6,007 bases of DNA from Candidatus Rokuibacteriota bacterium (GTDB lineage Bacteria; Methylomirabilota; Methylomirabilia; Rokubacteriales; CSP1-6), in assembly GCA_016177555.1 (NCBI GenBank), contig JACOVB010000378.1:1-6007 (forward strand), given 5' to 3'. Below are positions 1-5,376 of the stretch, one piece after another (within the stretch, counting starts at the first letter, position 1; each line of letters begins with the position of its first letter). The notes below the pieces were generated by a model that saw nothing but the letters and a program-made list of their open reading frames with translations, was not told where the DNA came from and searched no databases. The position numbers were made by a program, and so were the translations under genes.

Positions 1-1132
1 CCTCGGCTCCCGACCACGTCTCGACCGCGAAGACCATCCCCTCGCGGATCGTCTGCGGATAATCGAAGGAGAAGCGCCGCGAGATGATCGGCCGCTCCCA
101 GAGCGAGATGCCGAGACCGTGGCCATATTGCTGCAGGAACGCCTCCTCCTCGTTCTTGTAGCCGAACTCCTCGGCCTTCGGCCAGACCTTCGCGATGTCC
201 GCGGTGGTGACGCCGGGCCGGACGACGTCGATGGCGTCGCTCAGCCACTTCGACGCCCGCTCGTAGGCCTCCACCTGGTAGCGGTTCGGCTGCCCGCACA
301 CGAAGCAGCGGTAGTAGCAGGTCCGGTACCCCATGAACGTCCCGTGGGGATCGATGAAGACCATGTCGCCAGGCTGGATGATGCGATCCGACGGCGTATG
401 CGAGTGCGGCAGCCCGCGGGGGCCCGACACCGACTGGATGCTCGCCACCCGTTCCGCGCCGAACTGGTAATACTTCTGCGTGGCGATCCCGACCAGATCG
501 CTCTCCTTGATCCCGGGCCGGATCGCTCGCACCAGGGCGTCGTGAACGGCGTCGGTGATGGCCGAGCACTGCTTGAGCAGCTCGATCTCGTCGCCGGTCT
601 TGATCTCCCGCGCGTCGAGGAGCGCCTGCTGGGCGTCGGCCAGGAGGAGTCCCTCTTTCTCGAGCGCCTTCTGCATCGGGAACTCCATGAAGTCGATCCC
701 GAGCGGCTCCTTGGCGACGCCGTACTCGCTGAGGACCCGCCTGACCTGCTGCGCGAACTTGCCCTGGAGGTTGGTTTCGGGCGGCAGCGCCCCTTTCAGG
801 ATGCTGATGGGCGCCTCGAGCCGGCCCTCGAGCCAGGGCGCGGAGATCCGCTTCGCCGGCACCGCGATGTCGAAGAGGATGGGCTTGCCCTCGGCGGGAC
901 AGATGCAGTAGTGGCTCATGAAGTCCCGGGCCACCTCGACGATGGTCGTGCCGCAGATGTAGCGGATATTGTCCATGTCGAAGCAGAGCACCGCCCCGAG
1001 ACCGCGCGCCTTGATGGCCGCTTGCGCCTTCGCCAGCCGCTCGCGCCGCAGGCGGCCGAAGTCGACGCCCATCTCGAAGTCCTTCGCCATGGTGCCCCAT
1101 CGGGCTCTCGAATACGGCCGGTTGTACTTCAT
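1..1132 (-). CDS. M24 family (creatinase / Xaa-Pro peptidase fold) protein, C-terminus outside window
   Basis: Reading the minus strand from ATG at 1132-1130 gives 377 open codons to the window edge. AAGGGAG about 8 nt upstream (1141-1147) supports this start. Residues ~20-180 form the creatinase N-terminal domain (VLCFD, NIRY at 49-57). The M24 'pita-bread' domain follows, with GDMVFIDPHG around residues 256-264, GHGLG at 337-341 and FAVE at 368-371. Equivalents of E. coli PepP metal ligands are Asp261, His338 and Glu371; the second Asp (PepP Asp271) is Cys272 here. The last Glu ligand would lie beyond the window. The family includes Xaa-Pro aminopeptidases, creatinase (which lacks the metal site) and the DMSP lyase DddP, whose FD..NIRY and central motifs look similar. 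The substrate cannot be told; cytoplasmic, as no signal peptide is visible. It is divergent from the dehydrogenase gene. The M24 fold is certain; the reaction is not. Confidence 0.87.
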   Translation of the reverse strand, partial: MKYNRPYSRARWGTMAKDFEMGVDFGRLRRERLAKAQAAIKARGLGAVLCFDMDNIRYICGTTIVEVARDFMSHYCICPAEGKPILFDIAVPAKRISAPWLEGRLEAPISILKGALPPETNLQGKFAQQVRRVLSEYGVAKEPLGIDFMEFPMQKALEKEGLLLADAQQALLDAREIKTGDEIELLKQCSAITDAVHDALVRAIRPGIKESDLVGIATQKYYQFGAERVASIQSVSGPRGLPHSHTPSDRIIQPGDMVFIDPHGTFMGYRTCYYRCFVCGQPNRYQVEAYERASKWLSDAIDVVRPGVTTADIAKVWPKAEEFGYKNEEEAFLQQYGHGLGISLWERPIISRRFSFDYPQTIREGMVFAVETWSGAE

Positions 1133-1231
1133 CTCACCGTCTCCCTTCGATCCAGGTTGGCCGGACGGCCGCCTCGCTCCGTGGCTCAGTCAACGAGGTG
1201 CTTCTCGTGACCGCTCGAACAGATGGCGCCA

Positions 1232-1261
1232 ACCGTAGCCGAGTCAGCGGAACCGAGTCAA
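1232..1261 (-). promoter_or_regulatory. Second candidate promoter with 8-bp direct repeat
   Basis: The minus strand has TTGACT (1261-1256), an 18-nt spacer and TACGGT (1237-1232), which would give a leader of about 93 nt for the M24 gene. The octamer TGACTCGG occurs twice on the minus strand (1260-1253 and 1246-1239), 14 bp apart. The first copy overlaps the -35 and the second lies in the spacer, a layout that would suit a regulator binding as a tandem dimer. This is inference from spacing only. Confidence 0.28.
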
Positions 1262-1402
1262 GAAACCCGATGGGGTGGCTGCTGATACGAGCGAAGTGAT
1301 CGGCGTCGCCGTTCAGTGAAGCGCCACCCACTGCCCGTATTCTGGCGTCGGGGCGAGCGGACCGTTCCTCATTGCCTCCGACGGTCTCCTCGCGGGCGCC
1401 AC

Positions 1403-1430
1403 CGTATACTGAGGCGCGTCGTGCTGTCAA
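1403..1430 (-). promoter_or_regulatory. Candidate sigma70 promoter, minus strand
   Basis: On the minus strand there is a perfect -35 TTGACA (1430-1425), a 16-nt spacer and TATACG (1408-1403, 4 of 6 matches to TATAAT). Transcription from it would start near 1396 and give the M24 gene a leader of about 260 nt. It is the best-matching promoter in the window by consensus, but it is far from the gene. Confidence 0.45.
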
Positions 1431-1543
1431 GCCGAATTGAACACTGCCGGGCTGGACAGGATGCGCTGTCGTGTAGTACTTGTGAGCGCAAGGCCCCTAC
1501 CCAGGAAATGCTGGGGAGTGTGACGCGCGTGGGAGAGGCAGCG

Positions 1544-1550
1544 AGGAGGG
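1544..1550 (+). promoter_or_regulatory. Ribosome binding site deciding the dehydrogenase start
   Basis: AGGAGGG precedes two consecutive ATG codons (1554 and 1557). Spacing to the first is only 3 nt and to the second 6 nt, so the second Met (MKAAVYHG) is the likelier start. The difference is one residue. Confidence 0.7.
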
Positions 1551-1553
1551 ACG

Positions 1554-2618
1554 ATGATGAAAGCGGCCGTGTATCACGGCACTCGAGACATTCGCATCGA
1601 GTCGGTGCCGGAGCCGGCGAAGCCCGGACCCGATGACGTCATCCTCGAAGTCTTGCGCGGAGCCATCTGCGGCAGTGACGTCAGCGAATATCTGCACGGT
1701 CCCCACTTCACCCCACTGACGCGGCGGCACCCGGCGAGCGGCCACGTCGGCCCGATGATCATCGGCCACGAGTTCGTCGGACGGATCCTCGAAGTGGGCG
1801 CGAATGTGGACGGTCCCGGGGTGGGTCAGCGGGTCGTGCCGGGCGCTGGCATGTGGTGCGGACAGTGCGAGTGGTGCCGGGCCGGTCGAACGAACCTGTG
1901 CGCCCGCTACTACACGCTCGGCCTCAATGCGAATGGCGGCCTGGCCGAGCTGGTCAAAGCCCCGGCCCGGATGTGCCATCCCGTGCCGGACGGGTGCAGC
2001 GATGACGGGGCCGCCATGGCGCAACCGCTGGCGGTGGCCCTTCACGCCGTCCGGCGAAGTGGTGCCACGCCAGGCCAGACCGTCGCCTTGATGGGGGTGG
2101 GCGGCATCGGGGCGTTCATCCTGGCCGCAGCGCGGTCGCAGGGCCTGGGGCCCCTGATTGCCATCGACATCGACCAGGACCGGCTGGCGAGAGCTGCCAG
2201 GCTGGGCGCGACTCACCTCGTCAATGCCGGCCGTGAAGATCCGCTGGAGCGCATCCGCGCCTTGACCGATGGAGCCGGAGTCCACGTATTCGTGGAGGCG
2301 TCGGGTGCGCCGCAGGGGCCGGCGCTGGCCCTGGATGCCACGCGACAGGGCGGGCAAGTCCTGCTCGTCGGTGTCCAGGGGGAGCCGCGCTCGCTGGATC
2401 TGCGCACGATGGTGCTTCGGGAAGTTAATGTTGCGACCACCATGGCGCACGTCTGTGATGTCGATTTGCCGGCATCGTTGAACATCCTGGCCACGACCGA
2501 TCTGGTCTCAACGGCGCTCGATCGTGTCATTCCTCTGGACGGACTGGTCACTGAGGGTCTCCTGGCGATGTCGGAGGGACGCGCCAGAGGCAAGATCGTG
2601 GTCAACCCACGACAGTAG
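1554..2618 (+). CDS. Zinc-dependent medium-chain alcohol/polyol dehydrogenase (butanediol/sorbitol dehydrogenase type)
   Basis: The 354-residue product has the usual length and order of the MDR superfamily. The GroES-like catalytic domain carries the catalytic zinc motif CGSD (Cys39, Asp42) and GHE (His72, Glu73). A structural zinc lobe has Cys102, Cys105, Cys108 and Cys116 with the classical spacing. The Rossmann domain has GVGGIG at 181-186 and an acidic residue (Asp205, IAID) at the end of the second strand, which favours NAD+ over NADP+. The likely reaction is NAD-linked oxidation of a secondary alcohol or diol, as in (R,R)-butanediol or sorbitol dehydrogenase; the exact substrate cannot be read. 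Gln157 (AQPLAVALHAV) stands where many relatives have the third zinc ligand Glu. A strong Shine-Dalgarno precedes the start. The stop codon TAG lies on the boundary of repeat element A, so the last residue or two may not be ancestral. Confidence 0.93.
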   Translation: MMKAAVYHGTRDIRIESVPEPAKPGPDDVILEVLRGAICGSDVSEYLHGPHFTPLTRRHPASGHVGPMIIGHEFVGRILEVGANVDGPGVGQRVVPGAGMWCGQCEWCRAGRTNLCARYYTLGLNANGGLAELVKAPARMCHPVPDGCSDDGAAMAQPLAVALHAVRRSGATPGQTVALMGVGGIGAFILAAARSQGLGPLIAIDIDQDRLARAARLGATHLVNAGREDPLERIRALTDGAGVHVFVEASGAPQGPALALDATRQGGQVLLVGVQGEPRSLDLRTMVLREVNVATTMAHVCDVDLPASLNILATTDLVSTALDRVIPLDGLVTEGLLAMSEGRARGKIVVNPRQ

Positions 2619-2936
2619 TAGGTTTGCATCTGGGTGAACCAAACCCAAGCTACCTGGCGGCTCGAACGCCTCGTTCTCCTCAGGGCGTCCTCCTGCTGCC
2701 GCCGCGCCGGGAGCGGGACGCCAGGCGCGACCTCCGCGCCCGCGCGGCGACTCACCGCTGGCAGGGGCTCAAGTGGCGCGCCCAAGATCCTGGACCTGCG
2801 CCTTCTGCGTGGACAAGGTCGAGCCCGCCATGAGTCCTGGCCGCTGCCCGGGAGGTCTCGCCGACCCGCTCTTGACCGGATCGTGTTCCTGACGAGCCGA
2901 AGCGGCCGGTCTAAGTCGGAATGCAAGACCTGACCC
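2617..2936 (+). mobile_element. Repeat element copy A (MITE- or REP-like, about 320 bp)
   Basis: Positions 2617-2790 match 5377-5548 at about 90% (some 15 mismatches and small indels by hand), and 2915-2936 is identical to 5797-5818. The interiors (2791-2914 versus 5549-5796) do not align. Left and right ends contain TTGCAT in opposite orientation (GTTTGCATC on the left; the reverse complement of the right end reads GTCTTGCATTCC), so they form weak terminal inverted repeats. An internal inverted repeat GGCGTCC (2684-2690) / GGACGCC (2716-2722) is present. No transposase is encoded. The net 2-bp length difference between copies shifts every frame, so the shared block is unlikely to code for protein. 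The left end starts inside the dehydrogenase stop codon and the right end cuts a toxin remnant, which looks like insertion. Exact termini are uncertain by a few bases; CGGTCC at 2937-2942 recurs at 5823-5828. Confidence 0.68.
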
Positions 2937-2939
2937 CGG

Positions 2940-3086
2940 TCCGGTCACACGCGCCTGCCAGATGTTCTTGGCTTCGTCGTACTTCCTGGCGCGCAGTGAA
3001 GGATGACGGAGATCCTGAACGAGGAGGTGCAGCTTGCGACCGAGGGCTTTCCGAATCGGGAGCGGGGCTGCCGCGAGCTGTTCAAG
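2940..3086 (-). pseudogene. Truncated RelE/ParE-like toxin remnant
   Basis: The minus strand from about 3086 to 2940 reads LEQLAAAPLPIRKALGRK, then LHLLVQDLRHPSLRARKYDEA, then NIWQARVTG. The HPSLR.KKY(D)EA...IWQARV pattern is characteristic of RelE/ParE/YafQ-like mRNA-interferase or gyrase toxins, which normally continue with a WRFYF strand and end near PHPK. Here the homology stops at Gly (codon 2942-2940), exactly where repeat element A ends, so the C-terminal catalytic half is missing. No convincing start codon or N-terminal strand can be placed upstream; sequence above 3086 in this frame becomes low-complexity. No partner antitoxin is visible on this strand. It is judged a dead fragment. 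The family call rests on recalled motifs, not a search. Confidence 0.55.
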
Positions 3087-3278
3087 GCCGCCGCCTCTAC
3101 GCGGCCAGGCGCCACTGGCTCCGGTCGCACCGGAATTCCGAGGCGGCCGGCAGCTGGCGCCGGCGGCTCGGGCGACGGTGGACCATTTCTGACGAGCACA
3201 CCCCTGGCGTTCTTCGCGAGCGTCTAAGCGGCCCGCCGCCCGATAACGGAGATGGGGCGGGCGCGGCCGCGACAGGCC
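3087..3278. other. Spacer between toxin remnant and antitoxin promoter, no gene recognised
   Basis: About 190 bp of GC-rich sequence between the RelE-like fragment and the promoter of the antitoxin gene. The minus strand stays open and could contain decayed 5' parts of the toxin, but I recognise no motif. TT.CTGACGAGC and GTCTAAG near 3187-3226 loosely resemble 2888-2914 inside element A; the similarity is too short to call a repeat. Confidence 0.4.
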
Positions 3279-3306
3279 TTGACTGTGGTGACCACCGGTG
3301 GTTACT
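3279..3306 (+). promoter_or_regulatory. Antitoxin promoter with overlapping palindromic operators
   Basis: TTGACT (3279-3284) is a good -35, followed 16 nt later by the weak -10 GTTACT (3301-3306). The spacer is filled by two overlapping palindromes: GTGGT-G-ACCAC at 3285-3295 and the perfect 12-bp ACCACCGGTGGT at 3291-3302. Phd/YefM antitoxins usually repress their own operons through such sites, so this is a likely operator. A start near 3313-3315 would give an almost leaderless message, consistent with the lack of a Shine-Dalgarno before the ATG at 3315. Confidence 0.6.
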
Positions 3307-3314
3307 CTTCCGGC

Positions 3315-3617
3315 ATGCACTCCGTCGGCATCAAGATCCTCAAGGCCAGGCTCAGCGAGTATGTCCGCCTGGTCAAGAGGGGCGACACCATCCTGGTGAC
3401 CGAGCGGGACCAGGTTGTCGCCGAGCTCCGCCCGGCGCGACGCAAGTCTCAGGGGCCGTCTGGCCTGGCCGAGCACCTGGCCGCCCTCGCCGAGCGAGGG
3501 GAAGCCACGCTCCGCACGAAGAGCCCGCGCAGCTGGACCCCCCCCCGGCGGAAATCGAGGGCCCTGCCGCTCTCCTCAACAGAGATCCTCGAGGCCCTGC
3601 GGCAGGACCGATCCTGA
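3315..3617 (+). CDS. Phd/YefM-family antitoxin of a VapBC-type pair
   Basis: The 100-residue product begins MHSVGIKILKARLSEYVRLV and continues KRGDTILVTERDQVVAELRP, the standard prevent-host-death DNA-binding fold (residues 1-42: SVG..ELK.RLSEYL, RG.. VTER..VVAEL). The C-terminal part (about 70-100: SWTP..., ALPLSSTEILEALRQDR) resembles the flexible tail of this antitoxin group that wraps the PIN toxin. It would bind and inhibit the toxin encoded immediately downstream and repress its own promoter. The ATG at 3315 is chosen over an upstream in-frame start at 3252 because the conserved domain starts there and the promoter lies between. There is no Shine-Dalgarno. A nine-C tract (3538-3546) lies within the gene; the frame after it still matches the family tail, so the reading frame appears intact. 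It is about 50% identical over 40 residues to the second antitoxin at 5889. Confidence 0.87.
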   Translation: MHSVGIKILKARLSEYVRLVKRGDTILVTERDQVVAELRPARRKSQGPSGLAEHLAALAERGEATLRTKSPRSWTPPRRKSRALPLSSTEILEALRQDRS

Positions 3618-4018
3618 GCTCGATATACCTCGAGACCTCGGCGCTGCTGCGCCTCCTCTTCGGCGAGCCCGGCGGAGGCGAGGTGGCCGCGCAGGTCCAC
3701 GGGGCCCGCCGCGTCACGGCATCCCGGCTGGCGCGGGTGGAGGCCGAGCGGGCTCTGCTCAGGCTGCGCCTCGAAGCGCCAGGGACCGAACGCGCCGTGG
3801 CCGGCCTGGCTCGAGCGCTGGACGACCTCTGGGATCGGATCGATTGCCTCGAGATCACGGAAGAGATCTGCGCGCTCGCCGGGCGTCTCGCGCCTGCTTC
3901 TCGCTTGCGCACGCTCGACGCCATCCATCTGGCCACGTTCCATCAGCTCAGACGGACCGATCCCGGCCTGAGGATGCTCACCTTCGACGAGCGGCTCCTT
4001 CGCGAGCCAGGGGTCTGA
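3614..4018 (+). CDS. vapC: PIN-domain ribonuclease toxin (VapC family), probable CTG start
   Basis: The 134-residue product, counted from CTG at 3614, has the normal VapC length. PIN motifs in order: IYLETSALLRLLFGE (residues 4-18), RVEAERALLR (41-50, Glu43), LDAIHLATFHQL (101-112, Asp102) and MLTFDERLL (121-129, Asp125). VapC toxins are Mg2+-dependent endoribonucleases that cleave tRNA or rRNA. The first acidic residue is Glu7 rather than the usual Asp; three other acidic positions are present. There is no ATG, GTG or TTG near the domain start in this frame. CTG at 3614-3616 overlaps the antitoxin stop as CTGA, exactly where relatives have ATGA, so translational coupling with a non-standard start is the simplest reading. 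The operon continues with a TGATG overlap at 4016-4020. Confidence 0.85.
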   Translation: MSSIYLETSALLRLLFGEPGGGEVAAQVHGARRVTASRLARVEAERALLRLRLEAPGTERAVAGLARALDDLWDRIDCLEITEEICALAGRLAPASRLRTLDAIHLATFHQLRRTDPGLRMLTFDERLLREPGV

Positions 4019-4269
4019 TGATCGAGATCGAGCCGGGCTGCGTAGCCGAGAACGCGGTCCAGCGGATCGTCGAGGTCTGCCGTGACCACCACTCTGCCTT
4101 CACGCCGGGCCACCTCGAGGATCTCGTGATCGGCCGCCCGGGCAAGCCCGATCGCCGACGCGTGAACCGCGTCGTGGCCCGCACGGCGCCTGCCCTACGC
4201 CCCATCTCGATGCCGGCGGCGGCGCGGCGGGCGTGGCGCCATCAGTCGCTCGACCAGGTCGCGCAGTGA
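4018..4269 (+). CDS. Hypothetical small protein, possible third gene of the toxin-antitoxin operon
   Basis: ATG at 4018 overlaps the VapC stop (TGATG) and opens 83 codons. I do not recognise the family. Residues 12-55 (AVQRIVEVCRDHHSAFTP, then LEDLVIGRPGKPDRRRVNRVV) have the rhythm of a winged-helix DNA-binding domain (helix, FTP turn, helix, recognition helix with basic residues), but this is only a resemblance. The end of the frame overlaps the convergent ATPase gene by 75 bp (4195-4269), and the C-terminal part is Ala/Arg-rich, so the true gene may be shorter or decayed. Translational coupling favours a real gene; the tail argues against. Confidence 0.33.
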   Translation: MIEIEPGCVAENAVQRIVEVCRDHHSAFTPGHLEDLVIGRPGKPDRRRVNRVVARTAPALRPISMPAAARRAWRHQSLDQVAQ

Positions 4270-5373
4270 GACCACCTCCACCGTGATCTCGCCAAAGCGG
4301 CGCGTCCGGGGCGCATCGACGTCAGCGCTGGCCAACAAGTTGACGCCGGCGGGATACCGACTTCGAAACGCCTTGAGATGAGTGGGATCGAACTCGCCGG
4401 ACGACCATTTGCACTCGATCGCCGTGGGCGGCTGGCTGCGCGACGCGACAACGAAATCCACCTCGTTGCCGTGCTTGCTCCGCCAGTAATGGATCGGCGG
4501 CCGCCCGAGGTGGGCCTGCAGTTCGTTGAGGACGACGTGCTCCCAGAGCAGTCCCAGGTCCTCGCGACGCAGCTCGTGCCAGCCGCGGTGATAGCACACG
4601 AAACCCGTGTCGAATCCGTACACCTTGGGCGCCGAGACGATCTCCGCGGCCCCCCCGGCGGCGTACGGCCGGACGAGGTGCACCACGAACGTCGCCTCGA
4701 GCACGGCCACGTAGTTGGCGATCGTCGTGCGGCTCACCTCGCAGGCCCGGGCCAGGGCCGTCGCTTCGAAGATGCCCCCGCTCTGGGCCAGGAGCAGCTC
4801 GACGAGGCGCTGGAAGGACTGCCGGCGCTCCAGGCGGAAGAGCTCGAGGATGTCCTTCGCCCAGTAGGCGTCGAGCCATTCCTGGAAGTCCCGCTCCGGC
4901 AGGGGCTCGGCCAGGAAGAAGGGAGGCAGCCCGCCGCGCAGGAGACGGTGCCTGAGGTCGGCGGACCCGAAGTCGCTCAGGTCGGCGAGCACCATCGGCG
5001 TCAGCCAGACCTCGGCCTTGCGGCCGGCCAGCGTGTCGCGGAAGCGCGCCGACGCCCCCAGGGTGGACGACCCGGTGGCCAGGACGGGCGTGTCCGGGAA
5101 GTGATCGGCGGCGATCTTGAGCACCTCGGCCGGGTTCGGCAGGCGGTGGACTTCGTCCAGCACCACCCGCAGGCGCCGATGCTCGCGGAGGAACCCCTCG
5201 GGGTCGTCGAGGAGCCGCCGCACCCGGGGGAGCTCGCAGTCGTAGTACCGGATGTCGGGCAGGGACTGGCACAGGACGCTCTTGCCGACGCGGCGCACAC
5301 CCATGAGCCACACCACCGACCGCTGGCGCCACGCCTCGGCGATCCGCGCCTGCCAGAAGGTTCGCCGGACCAT
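4195..5373 (-). CDS. AAA_14 / DUF4143 ATP-binding protein
   Basis: From ATG 5373 the product has 392 residues, usual for this family. The N-terminal AAA domain has Walker A GVRRVGKS (25-32), Walker B LRVVLDE (68-74) followed by VHRLPN, and a sensor-1-like region LATGSST (98-104). A small lid and helix-turn-helix-like stretch (ALARACEVSRTTIANYV, 206-222) precedes the C-terminal DUF4143 domain, which carries a PD-(D/E)XK-like signature: EVDF (304-307) and AIECKW (318-323, Glu320 and Lys322). Family members are widespread in accessory DNA; their biochemical role is poorly defined, though association with toxin-antitoxin and defence genes is common. The C-terminus ends in a basic tail. The ATG is only 3 bp from repeat element B and has no Shine-Dalgarno. 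An in-frame GTG at 5427 inside the element, preceded by GGAGG (5439-5435) at 7-nt spacing, would add 18 residues and is an alternative start. Confidence 0.92.
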   Translation of the reverse strand: MVRRTFWQARIAEAWRQRSVVWLMGVRRVGKSVLCQSLPDIRYYDCELPRVRRLLDDPEGFLREHRRLRVVLDEVHRLPNPAEVLKIAADHFPDTPVLATGSSTLGASARFRDTLAGRKAEVWLTPMVLADLSDFGSADLRHRLLRGGLPPFFLAEPLPERDFQEWLDAYWAKDILELFRLERRQSFQRLVELLLAQSGGIFEATALARACEVSRTTIANYVAVLEATFVVHLVRPYAAGGAAEIVSAPKVYGFDTGFVCYHRGWHELRREDLGLLWEHVVLNELQAHLGRPPIHYWRSKHGNEVDFVVASRSQPPTAIECKWSSGEFDPTHLKAFRSRYPAGVNLLASADVDAPRTRRFGEITVEVVSLRDLVERLMAPRPPRRRRHRDGA

Positions 5374-5376
5374 GCC

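Larger units (their letters stand above)
1133..1553. other. Intergenic region between divergent genes
   Basis: This 421-bp stretch separates the start of the M24 gene from the start of the dehydrogenase gene. No convincing gene lies in it: short open frames on both strands have unusual composition and no family resemblance. It holds two candidate minus-strand promoters for the M24 gene, a direct repeat of CCGAGTCA (1239-1246 and 1253-1260) and the two ribosome binding sites at its ends. No clear plus-strand promoter for the dehydrogenase was found; TTGAAC at 1437-1442 has no good -10 partner. Confidence 0.6.

Noticed and set aside
119..1210. Long plus-strand open frame of 363 codons
   Set aside because: It is antisense to the M24 gene, has no recognisable motif and a skewed Arg/Leu/Asp composition; the minus frame carries clear family motifs.
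1134..1430. Minus-strand 98-codon frame upstream of the M24 gene
   Set aside because: Its first codon is the TTG of a -35 box, it has no Shine-Dalgarno or family resemblance, and its composition looks like non-coding sequence.
2213..2926. Minus-strand frame crossing the dehydrogenase and element A
   Set aside because: It spans two unrelated units and a repeat boundary; the repeated part loses its frame in copy B through a net 2-bp length difference, so coding is unlikely.
2888..3230. Third partial copy of the element near 3187-3226
   Set aside because: Similarity is limited to an 11-12 nt stretch and GTCTAAG with different spacing; too short to separate from chance.
2921..3613. Upstream extension of the VapC frame
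   Set aside because: It is open by chance in GC-rich sequence and would add about 230 residues through a promoter and the antitoxin gene; the PIN domain begins right after 3614.
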